DNA of 64,000 nt from DATKGX01 sp035510555. GTDB taxonomy: Bacteria; Patescibacteriota; Microgenomatia; Levybacterales; UBA12049. Location: NCBI GenBank assembly GCA_035510555.1, contig DATKGX010000048.1:1-64000 (forward strand). The letters run 5' to 3'. Made by a program: the position numbers and the translations under genes. The notes under the pieces were generated by a model. It had not been told where the DNA came from, did not search any database, and saw only the letters and a list, made by a program, of their open reading frames with translations. Below, in pieces: positions 27,290-36,179 of the stretch. How positions within the stretch are numbered: position 1 is the stretch's first letter; each line of letters starts with the position of its first letter.

Positions 27290-28939
27290 TTATTTTTTGA
27301 GCCTATTTCTCAAAAGCAATATACCAACTATTAAAACTAATGATATCACGCTTACGATGTCAGATAAAAGCCTTATCGGGGTTTCCTTAAATACTACTTT
27401 TACGCTATGTTCTCCGTTTGGGACATTGAATGTGATTAATCCCCGGTGGTTCATGTCTTGAAACTGAATGGGAGCTTTTATCCCGTCTACTGTTACTTCC
27501 CAACCCGGAAAATAAGCCGTATTATCCAAAATTCCCAATGTTGTCGTAGCCTTTACAGTAAAGGTGTGGAGATTTGATTTTCGTGTGACGTTAGCTACTC
27601 TGCCTTGCCCCGCAATGATATCGATTTGTTTCTGAGGAAGGATAAAGAATTCTCCTGCGGTCCAAATGGTATCGGTACGCAAGCTATAATCGGTAGTACC
27701 GGGATACGCCAGATAGAAACTGTCACTTCTGCTGGGAATGTATTCGCTAACTGTTACAAGCGGCAGAGCAAAAATAAGCACAACTAAAATCGTAGCCAAC
27801 ATAATAATTTTGTTGTACTTTAAGGAACTGAAAAAATAGAAAATTAGCATACATGACGCAAAGCCAGACAGAGCTGTAAATCTCCAAGGATATCCCAGTA
27901 AATTTAATATTGGCAAATGATCCCATAAAAACTTTGAGTAAGCGGTTGTGATAAACACTGACAAGACAAAAATTGTAAGCCAGAAGAGAAATTTTTTCTG
28001 CTTTTTAATTTTATGCATCATTGTAAATATTAAAGCTATAAAAGGAGCTATAAAATAAATTATTCCTATTTGAGGAGATAGTCCTCCCTTAATATTTACA
28101 TCAGCACCGAATCCCCATTTGGAATAAAATAATTGCAAGAGAGGAATGAAATTTTGATTATATAATGAACTGAAAGTAATTTTAGCCAGCGTGTATTTCG
28201 TTTCCATTATTGCAGGCAGAGCAAAAAAGGCAGACAAACAAATTCCCAGCACTAAAATTCCCAAAGGATAGACAACATCTTTGCGTTTTTTGATAAAAAT
28301 TAGAGAGTAAGCTAGGAAAACCGGAGAAAAGATTAAAGCTATTCCATTATGCGCCATTATAAATAAGGCATAAAAAATAGCGCCTAAGAAAACATCCCTA
28401 ATTTTCTTTTCTTGTAAAACTTTATCTATAAACAGAAAAATTAAAGGAATAAAAACGAAACTGAGTATTTCCGCTACGTCTCCCCTAACATAGATATCCA
28501 GAAATCTGTATGGAAGGAGCATGTAAATAATGGCAACGCTAAAGGCAACTTCTACTTTGGCTTGCCGCTTTAACCATGAGAATAAGAAAACAGGGGCAAG
28601 AATAAAACTGGAGCCGATTATGATTTTAAAAACCGTTTCAAAACTAAAGCCTAATAGGTGCAAAAGAGTCGCGATGAATCCAGGCAAAGGATAGAAAAAA
28701 ATAAATAGAGGAGTACCATAACCGCTGTTTAAATCAGCTGCCCACCTGGCCGGAAATTGTCCGTCCATATAGCTTTTAAAATATGCTGCAAACCGAGCGA
28801 CGTGGGCAAACCCATCATGGGATAAATAAAAGCCGGAATGAAGTAGGGGAATTAAAAAGAATATTCCAATTACCGTAAGAAGAAATATATGGATATTTTG
28901 CCTTATTAATCTGTGAATCTGTATTTTAAAAGCGACCAT
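27290..28939 (-). CDS. PTPS-related polytopic membrane protein (GT-C-like)
   Basis: This 549-aa protein has a TM at about 16-36, HDGFAH at 41-46, FPARWAADLNSGYGTPLF in the external loop and YPLPGF, then about ten TMs. The C-terminal external domain has DNTAYFPGWEVTVDG, a GEHSVKVVF turn and FKETPIRLLSDIVS before the last TM. The start lies 34 bp inside the 3' end of the upstream GT2 gene; no closer in-frame ATG is obvious. This is the most typical family member in the window. Confidence 0.86.
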   Translation of the reverse strand: MVAFKIQIHRLIRQNIHIFLLTVIGIFFLIPLLHSGFYLSHDGFAHVARFAAYFKSYMDGQFPARWAADLNSGYGTPLFIFFYPLPGFIATLLHLLGFSFETVFKIIIGSSFILAPVFLFSWLKRQAKVEVAFSVAIIYMLLPYRFLDIYVRGDVAEILSFVFIPLIFLFIDKVLQEKKIRDVFLGAIFYALFIMAHNGIALIFSPVFLAYSLIFIKKRKDVVYPLGILVLGICLSAFFALPAIMETKYTLAKITFSSLYNQNFIPLLQLFYSKWGFGADVNIKGGLSPQIGIIYFIAPFIALIFTMMHKIKKQKKFLFWLTIFVLSVFITTAYSKFLWDHLPILNLLGYPWRFTALSGFASCMLIFYFFSSLKYNKIIMLATILVVLIFALPLVTVSEYIPSRSDSFYLAYPGTTDYSLRTDTIWTAGEFFILPQKQIDIIAGQGRVANVTRKSNLHTFTVKATTTLGILDNTAYFPGWEVTVDGIKAPIQFQDMNHRGLITFNVPNGEHSVKVVFKETPIRLLSDIVSVISLVLIVGILLLRNRLKK

Positions 28940-29607
28940 AAAGCGATAGCCCCATCCTTGACTGTATTGAGCTTTTTACCCTCATCGTATCCTCTTGGAT
29001 TTGCAGTTATTGATACCTCTTTTATCTTGTACCCTTGTTTTAATAATTTCGCTGTTACTTCCGGCTCAAATTCAAAGCCTCTCGCGTTAAGCCTAATCGA
29101 GGAAATAGCCTTTTTCGGGAACAGTTTATAACAGGTTTCCATGTCGGTAAGCCACTGGCCATAGAGAAGACTGGTGACAAGACTTAAAAACCGGTTGCCA
29201 AAGTAGTGGATTATAAAGAGATGCTTTGCTTCTTCTTTTTTAAGATGCGGTGCCCTGTCCAACCTTGTTCCATAGACAACTTCTGTTTTATTGATTAGGA
29301 TTGGCTTTAACAAGTCTTTGATTTGATTCGGGTTATACTCCAAATCTGCGTCCTGAATTATAATATAATCGCCTGTAGCATTTTTAATGCCTGTCTTTAC
29401 CGCTGCGCCTTTACCTTGATTTTTTTCATGGAGAATAATTTTGGGACCTTTAACTTTTTTCAACTTCTCTCTCGTACTGTCTGTCGAACCATCATCGACT
29501 ACAATAACCTCATGCTCGACGGGAATATCGGCCTTCTTCAGCCTTTCTAAAATCTGCAGTATTGTTTTTTCTTCGTTAAATACCGGAACAATTATAGATA
29601 ATTTCAT
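28906..29607 (-). CDS. GT2 glycosyltransferase, Dol-P-Glc/Dol-P-Man synthase-like
   Basis: This 233-aa soluble GT-A enzyme has IIVPVFNEEKTI (5-16), VDDGSTDST (37-45), the metal site QDADLEYNP (85-93), TDMETCYKLF (154-163) and RGFEFEPEVTAKLL (176-189), matching the DPG/DPM-like group. It would transfer glucose, mannose or a similar sugar to polyprenyl phosphate, making donors for the GT-C enzymes around it. It lies directly between two GT-C-like genes, overlapping one and abutting the other. Confidence 0.9.
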   Translation of the reverse strand: MKLSIIVPVFNEEKTILQILERLKKADIPVEHEVIVVDDGSTDSTREKLKKVKGPKIILHEKNQGKGAAVKTGIKNATGDYIIIQDADLEYNPNQIKDLLKPILINKTEVVYGTRLDRAPHLKKEEAKHLFIIHYFGNRFLSLVTSLLYGQWLTDMETCYKLFPKKAISSIRLNARGFEFEPEVTAKLLKQGYKIKEVSITANPRGYDEGKKLNTVKDGAIALWSLLKYRFTD

Positions 29608-31551
29608 TTATATTTTATATAAAACAGACGTTCCTTCTCTATTCACGATTTGTAGTTTATTAAATCTCTGCGTGCACTCATTTTCCTGCATTATTAATAA
29701 ATACTGATTATTACTTTTTTTCATAACATCAATAATATTTTGTTCGGCAGCAATTGGATTACTACAATTTATCATATTACTGACTATTTTATCTACATCA
29801 TCTTTTCTGGCGTCGACTATCTTATTTAGCCCGCCAAAACCGGTAAGCTCATACTCATAATATATAGAGTGTCCGCTTAACGCAGAAAAAATCGGATTTC
29901 CAAATGAATCTTGGTATCTGCCTTTTACTAAGATTCTATTTACCACAATTATTCCTTGATTTTGCGGTATTTTACTTATAACATTCGATTGCTTTACAAT
30001 ATCTGCGCCGATACCTCCGGAAGCCCCAGAATACGTTTCTATTATTTTAACCGTATCGGGTAAAAACAAAAATACAAGTATTAAAAATGTCGTCACTAGG
30101 ATTATTTTATTTACTCTTTCTAACCTTTCTCCCAAAACTACTGCTGTTGGTATTACAAGAAGCATATACCCGACCCAGAAAAATTGGATTATAGAAAATG
30201 TCGAAACAGATTGAACAAATAAGCTCGGAATTAAAAAAGCCGCAGCAATACTTGCTATCCAAAAGATATTCTGGGAGGTATAAAAATTTTTACTGAAAAT
30301 TTTTTTTATGTCAAGGATAATTAAAATTCTAGTTCCTAAACTTGTCAGTATAAAAAATGCAATTGCAACTAAATAAAAGAAAGCGATATGAATATAGTTC
30401 CTTGATTCAATATATAGAGGAAAATTAACATTCCAATGCCAATGAACAAATATCCATGCGCTGTCAATAAAATTCTTATAGATAAGAAACGGTGCAAACA
30501 TAAGTCCGCCGGCTCCATAATTTACCGGTAGATACACCAGCGCAGACAAAGCACCGGAAAAAATTAAAATTTTTAAGCAATAGGTACTTCTACTTTTGTA
30601 TAATTCCCATAAGGCGACCATGGCCAAGCCAAAATAAAAAGTGATTCCCGCATAAATTTTTATCTGAGGAATAACTCCAATCACCAAAACCGGTAGCAAA
30701 AAAGACCACTTTTTTCCTTTTGAGAATAGCAGAATAAATCCAATTAATGTAAAACTTGCAGAAATAACTATTGAAGGGTCTAACGCATTCGCAAAAGATT
30801 GAGTTATTCCAGCGGAACTATAGTTGTAATTTAAAAATTTATATAAATAGCCAACGAAAAAATCAAAGCTTTGTATAAAATACATTAAAAAGATTAAAAA
30901 CAGGGTAGTAATTTTCCCAAATTTTAAGAATTTTGCAAGAGCCAGTGAGGAAAACCCGAGCAGAAAAGCAATAAATAGGGGAAAAAATCTAAAAAATAAG
31001 TCCAAAGGGTTAAAACGATAGAATTGGGCGAAATTTGAGATTAAAAAATCATAGAAGAAATTATATCCTTTCAGCGGAACTCCGGCCAACCCCGGGTGGA
31101 ATGGAGGGAAATTGGAAATTAAACTTCCAATCAAGGCTAAATGATAAACCGAATCTTGCCCATTAACCCCATAGAATAGAACTTCACCACTCTTGTAGGC
31201 TCCCGAATTCCAAGTGGTATAAGTCATAGCGATTGTTCCCAAAAGAAGAACCAAAGTCTCCGGAGTTAAGAATTTTGTTACTTTTACGTTGTTTTTAAAT
31301 TCGGAGTATGAATTTTTTAATTCGAACAGTAAAGCAAGTGGAATTATTAAGTTATAAGCAAATGGAATTTTTATCCAAGACAAAATATAGGTAGAAAATA
31401 AAAAAGCAGCTAAACCCACAATTAGAGACGAAGAAAATGTAACCAAAAAACTGGCGAATTTATAACCGGAGATCCTAAGTAGTAATCGCCCCGGTAAATA
31501 AATTATCAAAGATACCAGAGTGAAAAAAAAGATAAAATTTAGTAGCTCCAT
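29608..31551 (-). CDS. Large polytopic membrane protein, D-xxx-H type GT-C-like
   Basis: This 647-aa protein has about 13-15 TMs. The main external loop carries GQDSVYHLALIGSLISNFPP (D133, H137), then GVPLKGYNFFYDFLISNF. The pattern D-xxx-H, a proline-rich FPP, then Y-[HN]-F-x-[FY]-DF is shared with 5627-7474. The C-terminal ~110 residues are external, with IIVVNRILVKGRYQDSFGNP. No named family is recognised. It abuts the GT2 gene downstream (one base) and overlaps the GT2 gene upstream by one base. Confidence 0.75.
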   Translation of the reverse strand: MELLNFIFFFTLVSLIIYLPGRLLLRISGYKFASFLVTFSSSLIVGLAAFLFSTYILSWIKIPFAYNLIIPLALLFELKNSYSEFKNNVKVTKFLTPETLVLLLGTIAMTYTTWNSGAYKSGEVLFYGVNGQDSVYHLALIGSLISNFPPFHPGLAGVPLKGYNFFYDFLISNFAQFYRFNPLDLFFRFFPLFIAFLLGFSSLALAKFLKFGKITTLFLIFLMYFIQSFDFFVGYLYKFLNYNYSSAGITQSFANALDPSIVISASFTLIGFILLFSKGKKWSFLLPVLVIGVIPQIKIYAGITFYFGLAMVALWELYKSRSTYCLKILIFSGALSALVYLPVNYGAGGLMFAPFLIYKNFIDSAWIFVHWHWNVNFPLYIESRNYIHIAFFYLVAIAFFILTSLGTRILIILDIKKIFSKNFYTSQNIFWIASIAAAFLIPSLFVQSVSTFSIIQFFWVGYMLLVIPTAVVLGERLERVNKIILVTTFLILVFLFLPDTVKIIETYSGASGGIGADIVKQSNVISKIPQNQGIIVVNRILVKGRYQDSFGNPIFSALSGHSIYYEYELTGFGGLNKIVDARKDDVDKIVSNMINCSNPIAAEQNIIDVMKKSNNQYLLIMQENECTQRFNKLQIVNREGTSVLYKI

Positions 31552-32483
31552 TACTTAAATTTACTTATAACTTCTTTATCTGATAAGATAAACTGTCTTT
31601 TAACTATTAAGCTGGTTATTATTATTTTTGGCAAAAGAATTAAAGCCTCAAAAAAGCCCAAATAGAATGCTAAGTCAAATCTAACTAGCGCCTGTGCTAA
31701 ATGGTAAGGCAACCAGACAACGTGAGTAAGCCGCAAAGAAAAATCCGTAGCGTTTTCCCAAACAAAAATGAATTGATTTCTGTAAGCAATTGTCTTTATC
31801 GCAAAGCCTGAGTACTTACTCTTAATCGCGCCTTTTTCATGCTCATGTACGACAATGCTTTTGGGCTCAAATAGCACGTCAAATCCTGCTTTTAAAGCTC
31901 TGTAGGACAGGTCGATGTCTTCATAGTAGAATGGCGCGTAAAGTTCGTTAAATCCTCCCAGCTTTTCCCAGACAGACTTTCGAAAAGCCGCGCTTCCCCC
32001 ACTGACCCAAAGAGTATTTGCTTTATTAACCTCTCCCCTTCGATGAACTAAAAAACCTCTTTTCCACTCCCCTAAGCCGCGGCCCCGCAGAGTAACTTTA
32101 TCACCCTCAATACTTTTATCCAAACAACCAACCGCAAATACTTTTGGATCTGAAAAATGCTTCAATAAAGGTTCCAAAAAACCTTTTTCTGGACAAACGT
32201 CCGTATTTAAAAGAATCACTACCTCGCCTTTTGCAGCACTTACTCCTTTATTGACAGTTGGAGCAAAGCCTAGATTCTTGTCACCCACTAGAACTTTAAA
32301 ATTCCGATGTGTCTTGGAAAATTCATTGAGAAAGTTTACGCTTCCATCCGACGACCCGTCATCAACAACGATTATTTCGGCTTCCCCTAATTTATAAGCA
32401 GCGACTTCTTGATAAACCCTTCCCAGATTTTCCTTCAGTAGATTTTCCCCGTTATAATTTGGAATTATGACACTAATATCCAT
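31551..32483 (-). CDS. GT2 glycosyltransferase, WbbL/rhamnosyltransferase-like
   Basis: This 310-aa GT-A enzyme has VIIPNYNGENLL (5-16), VVDDGSSDGS (39-48), the metal-binding LNTDV (92-96), SGGSAAFRK (161-169) and FYYEDIDLSYRA (185-196), the set found in WbbL-type rhamnosyltransferases. VVHEHEKGAI and a hydrophobic C-terminal segment follow and may anchor it to the membrane. It is one base from the YfhO gene upstream. It probably extends a lipid-linked glycan in the cytoplasm. Confidence 0.88.
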   Translation of the reverse strand: MDISVIIPNYNGENLLKENLGRVYQEVAAYKLGEAEIIVVDDGSSDGSVNFLNEFSKTHRNFKVLVGDKNLGFAPTVNKGVSAAKGEVVILLNTDVCPEKGFLEPLLKHFSDPKVFAVGCLDKSIEGDKVTLRGRGLGEWKRGFLVHRRGEVNKANTLWVSGGSAAFRKSVWEKLGGFNELYAPFYYEDIDLSYRALKAGFDVLFEPKSIVVHEHEKGAIKSKYSGFAIKTIAYRNQFIFVWENATDFSLRLTHVVWLPYHLAQALVRFDLAFYLGFFEALILLPKIIITSLIVKRQFILSDKEVISKFK

Positions 32484-32484
32484 A

Positions 32485-34767
32485 TTAAAATAGCGTATCG
32501 TAAAACACGATTGTATGCTTACCCTTAGGAGTTATTATACCTCTAAAGTTATAATCCGTAAGGTATACTGGGGTTTCTTTCCCGTCAATCGTTGCATGCC
32601 AACTCGGATAATAACTGTCTGTTAAAACCAAAAAGCTAACGCCTGGATTATTTACACTAATCACAACTTTGTTATCCTGATAGTCGGTAATTACTGCCTT
32701 GCCTAGTCCCCAATTTGACTGAAACAATTGTTTATCGTTAACATTTTCTACCACTGCCCTTTTGTTAAGCAGAAAATTAACGTCAAATAGAGCATTAATC
32801 GCTTGTTGTTTTGAATTAGCCAAGAAAGTCGTACTGACAAAAAATACTCTGGGAAAAGTCGTTACATTTTCATAAATTCTGACCACACCGTCCGTAAAAA
32901 CCTGTGTTAGTTTTGGATTTTTAATTTCCTCCAAACTTAAAACATATTTAACTCCCAGCAAATCCGTTGTTCTTGACAATGGATCTTGCGGAGTAATAAT
33001 GCGGTTAAAACCAAAAGGCGGACTGATATTTGGCTCACCCCTAGCCGACGCGGCCATCAATTCGCCATACCTTTGCAAATATAAAGGATCGTAGCCGTCA
33101 AGCGTTTGCAATTTATACATAATGGAGAAGTTGGGAGGAAGAATTCTTGAATCAGTTGCCATCACTCGAAAAGGTCCCGGCTGATTTTGTAAAAACGAAG
33201 TTATTGCAGTGGACGGAAAAAGATAGTCTTTGTTGGTAAAAGGTTCAAATTTCCAACCAAAGCGAAAAAGATCAAAGACAGTGATCAAAATTAATAGACT
33301 GACTAATGCCGCCATAAGCTTTTTATGAGAACTTAAAGCCAAGACTGATAACGTAATTAAAGCGACAACGAATAACAGCGTCGGTAAAATCAGGTTTTGC
33401 TTAGCAATTGCCAAATTTTGACCCAATAAAATCTGCCTGTGGAAGATTAGCACAAAAGACCAAAAACTAATTAATGCTATTCCAAAGATTCCCAACACGT
33501 AAAATATCAATTTCCTATTTTTACTGTTTATAAAATAATCTAACCCAAAGGCGGCTAAGACACTTAAAGAAAAATCAGCGATGAATAATAACCGCGTCGG
33601 CTGAGCGGTGGAAAGAAAAGGAATATCTAATTTAAAAGGAACTTTAGCAAAAATTGTCGGTAGGGCAAAAACTAAAGACAAAAATAAAGCTAATCCAAAC
33701 AGAAAAGTGTTTTTATCTCTTCTAAAAATAAGCGCATAAAACGCCATGACAAGCGGCACGATGCCAACGTAGCCGATAAATTCACCGTAATTCCAAATAC
33801 CATAATAGTTAAGCGTTGCCGGATTGCCAAAAAAGTCCGGTGCAATAAATTGAATTAAATTCTGCCAGGGGATAAACCAACCGGCCTGAGTAAAACCTGG
33901 CAAATCGACGTTACGGGCGGAAAGGGCTATAAAATTTAACGTCGGCAACCACTGGACAACCGTCAGAATCAAGAATAAAGAAGTAAGTATTATGAATAAG
34001 CCGAGTGTTTTGAGACGTTTTCCCTGCTGGAAAAAACGGAGGAGGGAATAAACCAATGTAAATATCGAAAGGTAGAAGAACGTTTGCAGGTGCCCCGCAA
34101 AAAATGCAAAAACAAGGGCAAATAGAAACACTGCCGGCCAAATTGAAAATTGAAACTTAAAGATTGAAAATTTCCTGAGGTTTTCTTCCGACATTATTTT
34201 ATCTATACTGAGTAGGATCAGAGGTAACCATAGCGCAGTCAACAATATTGTTCCCCATTCCATCCAAGCAATCGAAAATCCGCAAAAAGCAAATGCAACT
34301 GCTCCCAAAAGACTGGCGGCTTTATTTAGTTTTAGATTTGCTAAGTAAAAAAACAAGAACAGACCGGCTAAAAGTGGTTGTAAAAAAATAATTAAGCCCC
34401 AGGCAGTAGAGAAAGGTAAAAGAAAAAATAGTAAGTTAAAAGGATAAAATACCCCGGACTGGAAATTAGCTAAAAGTGGTGTTCCGGTAAAATTATAGGG
34501 ATTCCAGATTGGCAACGTGAACTTTTTTTCTGCATCAATTACCAATTGTTTCCATGGGATTTGCTGTCTAACCGGATCCGTAATCAGGAAATTTTTGTAA
34601 GGCAGGCCGTTCGGGTTTGTCTTGAAATATAAGTCCCGAAATGGGTAGTAAAGCCCAACGATTGTATCGGCAGGAATTGGCGATTGTCCCTGTAAAAATA
34701 GCGCTTTAAAAAAAACAAGAGTTAATAAAACGAAAAAGGCGATTAATAATATCCTTAGCTTATTCAT
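32485..34767 (-). CDS. YfhO family membrane protein, C-terminally shortened
   Basis: This 760-aa protein has the YfhO (GT-C-like) layout: a TM at 5-23, PADTIVGLYYPFRDL, DPVRQQIPW, LPIWNPYNFTGTPLLANFQS and FYPFNLLFFLLPF, then about ten TMs and a large external C-terminal domain with SYYPSWHATIDGKETPVY. In the paralogs 36124-38469 and 46431-48803 this domain is followed by about 30 residues holding a final TM. Here the protein stops just after HTIVFYD, so that TM is absent. YfhO proteins glycosylate lipoteichoic acid in Firmicutes; the substrate here is unknown. A TTGAAAA array encodes FSIFKFQFSI near residue 200. Confidence 0.87.
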   Translation of the reverse strand: MNKLRILLIAFFVLLTLVFFKALFLQGQSPIPADTIVGLYYPFRDLYFKTNPNGLPYKNFLITDPVRQQIPWKQLVIDAEKKFTLPIWNPYNFTGTPLLANFQSGVFYPFNLLFFLLPFSTAWGLIIFLQPLLAGLFLFFYLANLKLNKAASLLGAVAFAFCGFSIAWMEWGTILLTALWLPLILLSIDKIMSEENLRKFSIFKFQFSIWPAVFLFALVFAFFAGHLQTFFYLSIFTLVYSLLRFFQQGKRLKTLGLFIILTSLFLILTVVQWLPTLNFIALSARNVDLPGFTQAGWFIPWQNLIQFIAPDFFGNPATLNYYGIWNYGEFIGYVGIVPLVMAFYALIFRRDKNTFLFGLALFLSLVFALPTIFAKVPFKLDIPFLSTAQPTRLLFIADFSLSVLAAFGLDYFINSKNRKLIFYVLGIFGIALISFWSFVLIFHRQILLGQNLAIAKQNLILPTLLFVVALITLSVLALSSHKKLMAALVSLLILITVFDLFRFGWKFEPFTNKDYLFPSTAITSFLQNQPGPFRVMATDSRILPPNFSIMYKLQTLDGYDPLYLQRYGELMAASARGEPNISPPFGFNRIITPQDPLSRTTDLLGVKYVLSLEEIKNPKLTQVFTDGVVRIYENVTTFPRVFFVSTTFLANSKQQAINALFDVNFLLNKRAVVENVNDKQLFQSNWGLGKAVITDYQDNKVVISVNNPGVSFLVLTDSYYPSWHATIDGKETPVYLTDYNFRGIITPKGKHTIVFYDTLF
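34143..34172. repeat. Heptameric tandem repeat TTGAAAA, degenerate, in coding sequence
   Basis: TTGAAAA, TTGAAAC, TTAAAGA and TTGAAAA keep a strict 7-bp period in the YfhO gene 32485-34767 and encode FSIFKFQFSI. The unit is identical to that at 20087-20116. Confidence 0.75.
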
Positions 34768-35843
34768 CTAGTAAAAATTGAATCTAGTTTTTCGCAGAAT
34801 CTGTCGGTTGAAAATTCTCCTGCTTTTTCTCGAGCGCTTTTTGCCATTTTCTCAAGCATCACATTATCTTTAATTAGTTGCATGGTTTTATCTATCATCT
34901 CTTTTACATTATCAAATAAAAACCCGTCCCGGCCGTCCCGGACAATCTCCTTTTGCCCGCCGGCATTGATGACAACCGGAACAAGTCCATTAAGCATTGC
35001 TTCTACGGTGGTGATACCAAAATGCTCTGCTCTTTCGGGATGAATTGTTAAGTTTTCGGCAAAACCGGACGCGTGCCAATAAATTTTGCTTTGCGCATAA
35101 ACTTCATTTAGCTTTTCGAGTGCGACATTAGCGAAGATTTTTATCGGGTAGCCTTTAATTTGCTTCTTCAAAGCCTCTAAAATCTCTTGGTCTTTTTCCA
35201 AAAAACTTACCACCAAAACTAGCTCCCAATTCTTGACACCGCTATCAACAATTTCCTTAAAAACTTTAATTATAAAATCCTGCTTTTTAGATAGCCCACC
35301 GTCTGGAAAGGCTGAAAGTCTCCCAACGTTAAGAATTTGATTCTTTTTCTTTTTAGGATTTACTTTAGGAAAATCTTTTTTTAAATACGTCGGTGGATAT
35401 AAAATTTCGCTGTCCGTATTAAATTTTTTATCAATAAAGGCTTTTGTAAAATATGAATTGCAAATAATTTTTGCAATTCTTAGCTCTTTTAGCTTACTTA
35501 ATAAACTACTTTTATTAACCCATTCAATCGGAAACTGAAAATGAATATATAATTTAGAGCCTAAAAGCGGCAAACTACCATCGCTTAAGAAAAAAATGGC
35601 GTCATACTTTTTACTTTCCAAATATCTTTTGTAGAGAGGCGTTTTGGCGGAGAAAATATTATTGGCTGTTTTTACTTTAGATAAATCAAGGTTAAATCTG
35701 GCGGCGCCCTTTTCCAAAACCCCATTTTGATCCCAAAAAACAGTTACTTCATGCTTTTGCGATAAGTAGCAAGCGGCGGTCAGCATGTATTTTTCCCCGC
35801 CTCCGAGAGTATCAAGATAGGGATCAAATACTCCGATTCTCAT
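34764..35843 (-). CDS. Glycosyltransferase family 4 protein, ALG11-like
   Basis: This 359-aa GT-B enzyme begins MRIGVFDPYLDTLGGGEKYM, with GGGE at 14-17, and has LNVGRLSAF (about 171-179) and the E(x7)E motif in EHFGITTVE (273-281). The N-terminal pattern recalls ALG11-type alpha-1,2-mannosyltransferases. It is the first gene of the minus-strand run from 35843 downward. Upstream on the minus strand, TAGAAT lies close to the ATG with AGGAG between them, so it may be translated from a very short leader. Its start overlap with the downstream YfhO gene is four bases (ATGA). Confidence 0.9.
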   Translation of the reverse strand: MRIGVFDPYLDTLGGGEKYMLTAACYLSQKHEVTVFWDQNGVLEKGAARFNLDLSKVKTANNIFSAKTPLYKRYLESKKYDAIFFLSDGSLPLLGSKLYIHFQFPIEWVNKSSLLSKLKELRIAKIICNSYFTKAFIDKKFNTDSEILYPPTYLKKDFPKVNPKKKKNQILNVGRLSAFPDGGLSKKQDFIIKVFKEIVDSGVKNWELVLVVSFLEKDQEILEALKKQIKGYPIKIFANVALEKLNEVYAQSKIYWHASGFAENLTIHPERAEHFGITTVEAMLNGLVPVVINAGGQKEIVRDGRDGFLFDNVKEMIDKTMQLIKDNVMLEKMAKSAREKAGEFSTDRFCEKLDSIFTR

Positions 35844-35872
35844 ACTCCTATTCTAGCAAGTTTTTAGCTTAG

Positions 35873-35902
35873 TTGCATTTATAGATAAGAGAGCGCTATA
35901 AT
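35873..35902 (+). promoter_or_regulatory. Promoter of the DUF5652-like gene, leaderless architecture
   Basis: TTGCAT (35873-35878), an 18-bp spacer and TATAAT (35897-35902) lie seven bases before the ATG at 35910, so transcription should begin at or next to the start codon. The -35 hexamer lies about where a weak divergent promoter for the GT4 gene at 35843 would have its own -35 (ATGCAA on the other strand). Confidence 0.7.
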
Positions 35903-35909
35903 TTAAACG

Positions 35910-36179
35910 ATGAATTTATTTAATAACTTCGCCCAGAACCAAATATGGTTGTTTTTCGTTCTTTATCTTTGGTCATTACTCTGGAAAGGATTAGCCCTTT
36001 GGAGAGCAGCTCAGCTCAAACAAAGAAATTGGTTCGTAGGAATTTTGATTTTAAATACGGTGGGGATTTTGGAGATTGTTTATCTTTTCTTCTTTGCTAA
36101 AAAGAAAATGACTTTAGGAGAGCTTAAGTTTTGGGCCGTAAAATTAAATCCCTTTTCGAAATCACCGCAAGCAAAATAA
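35910..36179 (+). CDS. Small DUF5652-like membrane protein
   Basis: This 89-aa protein has two predicted TMs (about residues 13-30 and 42-62), the second bearing WFVGILILNTVGILEIVYLF, and a short basic cytoplasmic tail. The pattern WK-x2-ALW-x-A-A-x4-WF fits the DUF5652 family, common in CPR bacteria and of unknown role. It is the only plus-strand gene within the glycan array, has its own promoter and converges on the YfhO gene 36124-38469, overlapping its last 56 bases tail to tail. Confidence 0.8.
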   Translation: MNLFNNFAQNQIWLFFVLYLWSLLWKGLALWRAAQLKQRNWFVGILILNTVGILEIVYLFFFAKKKMTLGELKFWAVKLNPFSKSPQAK

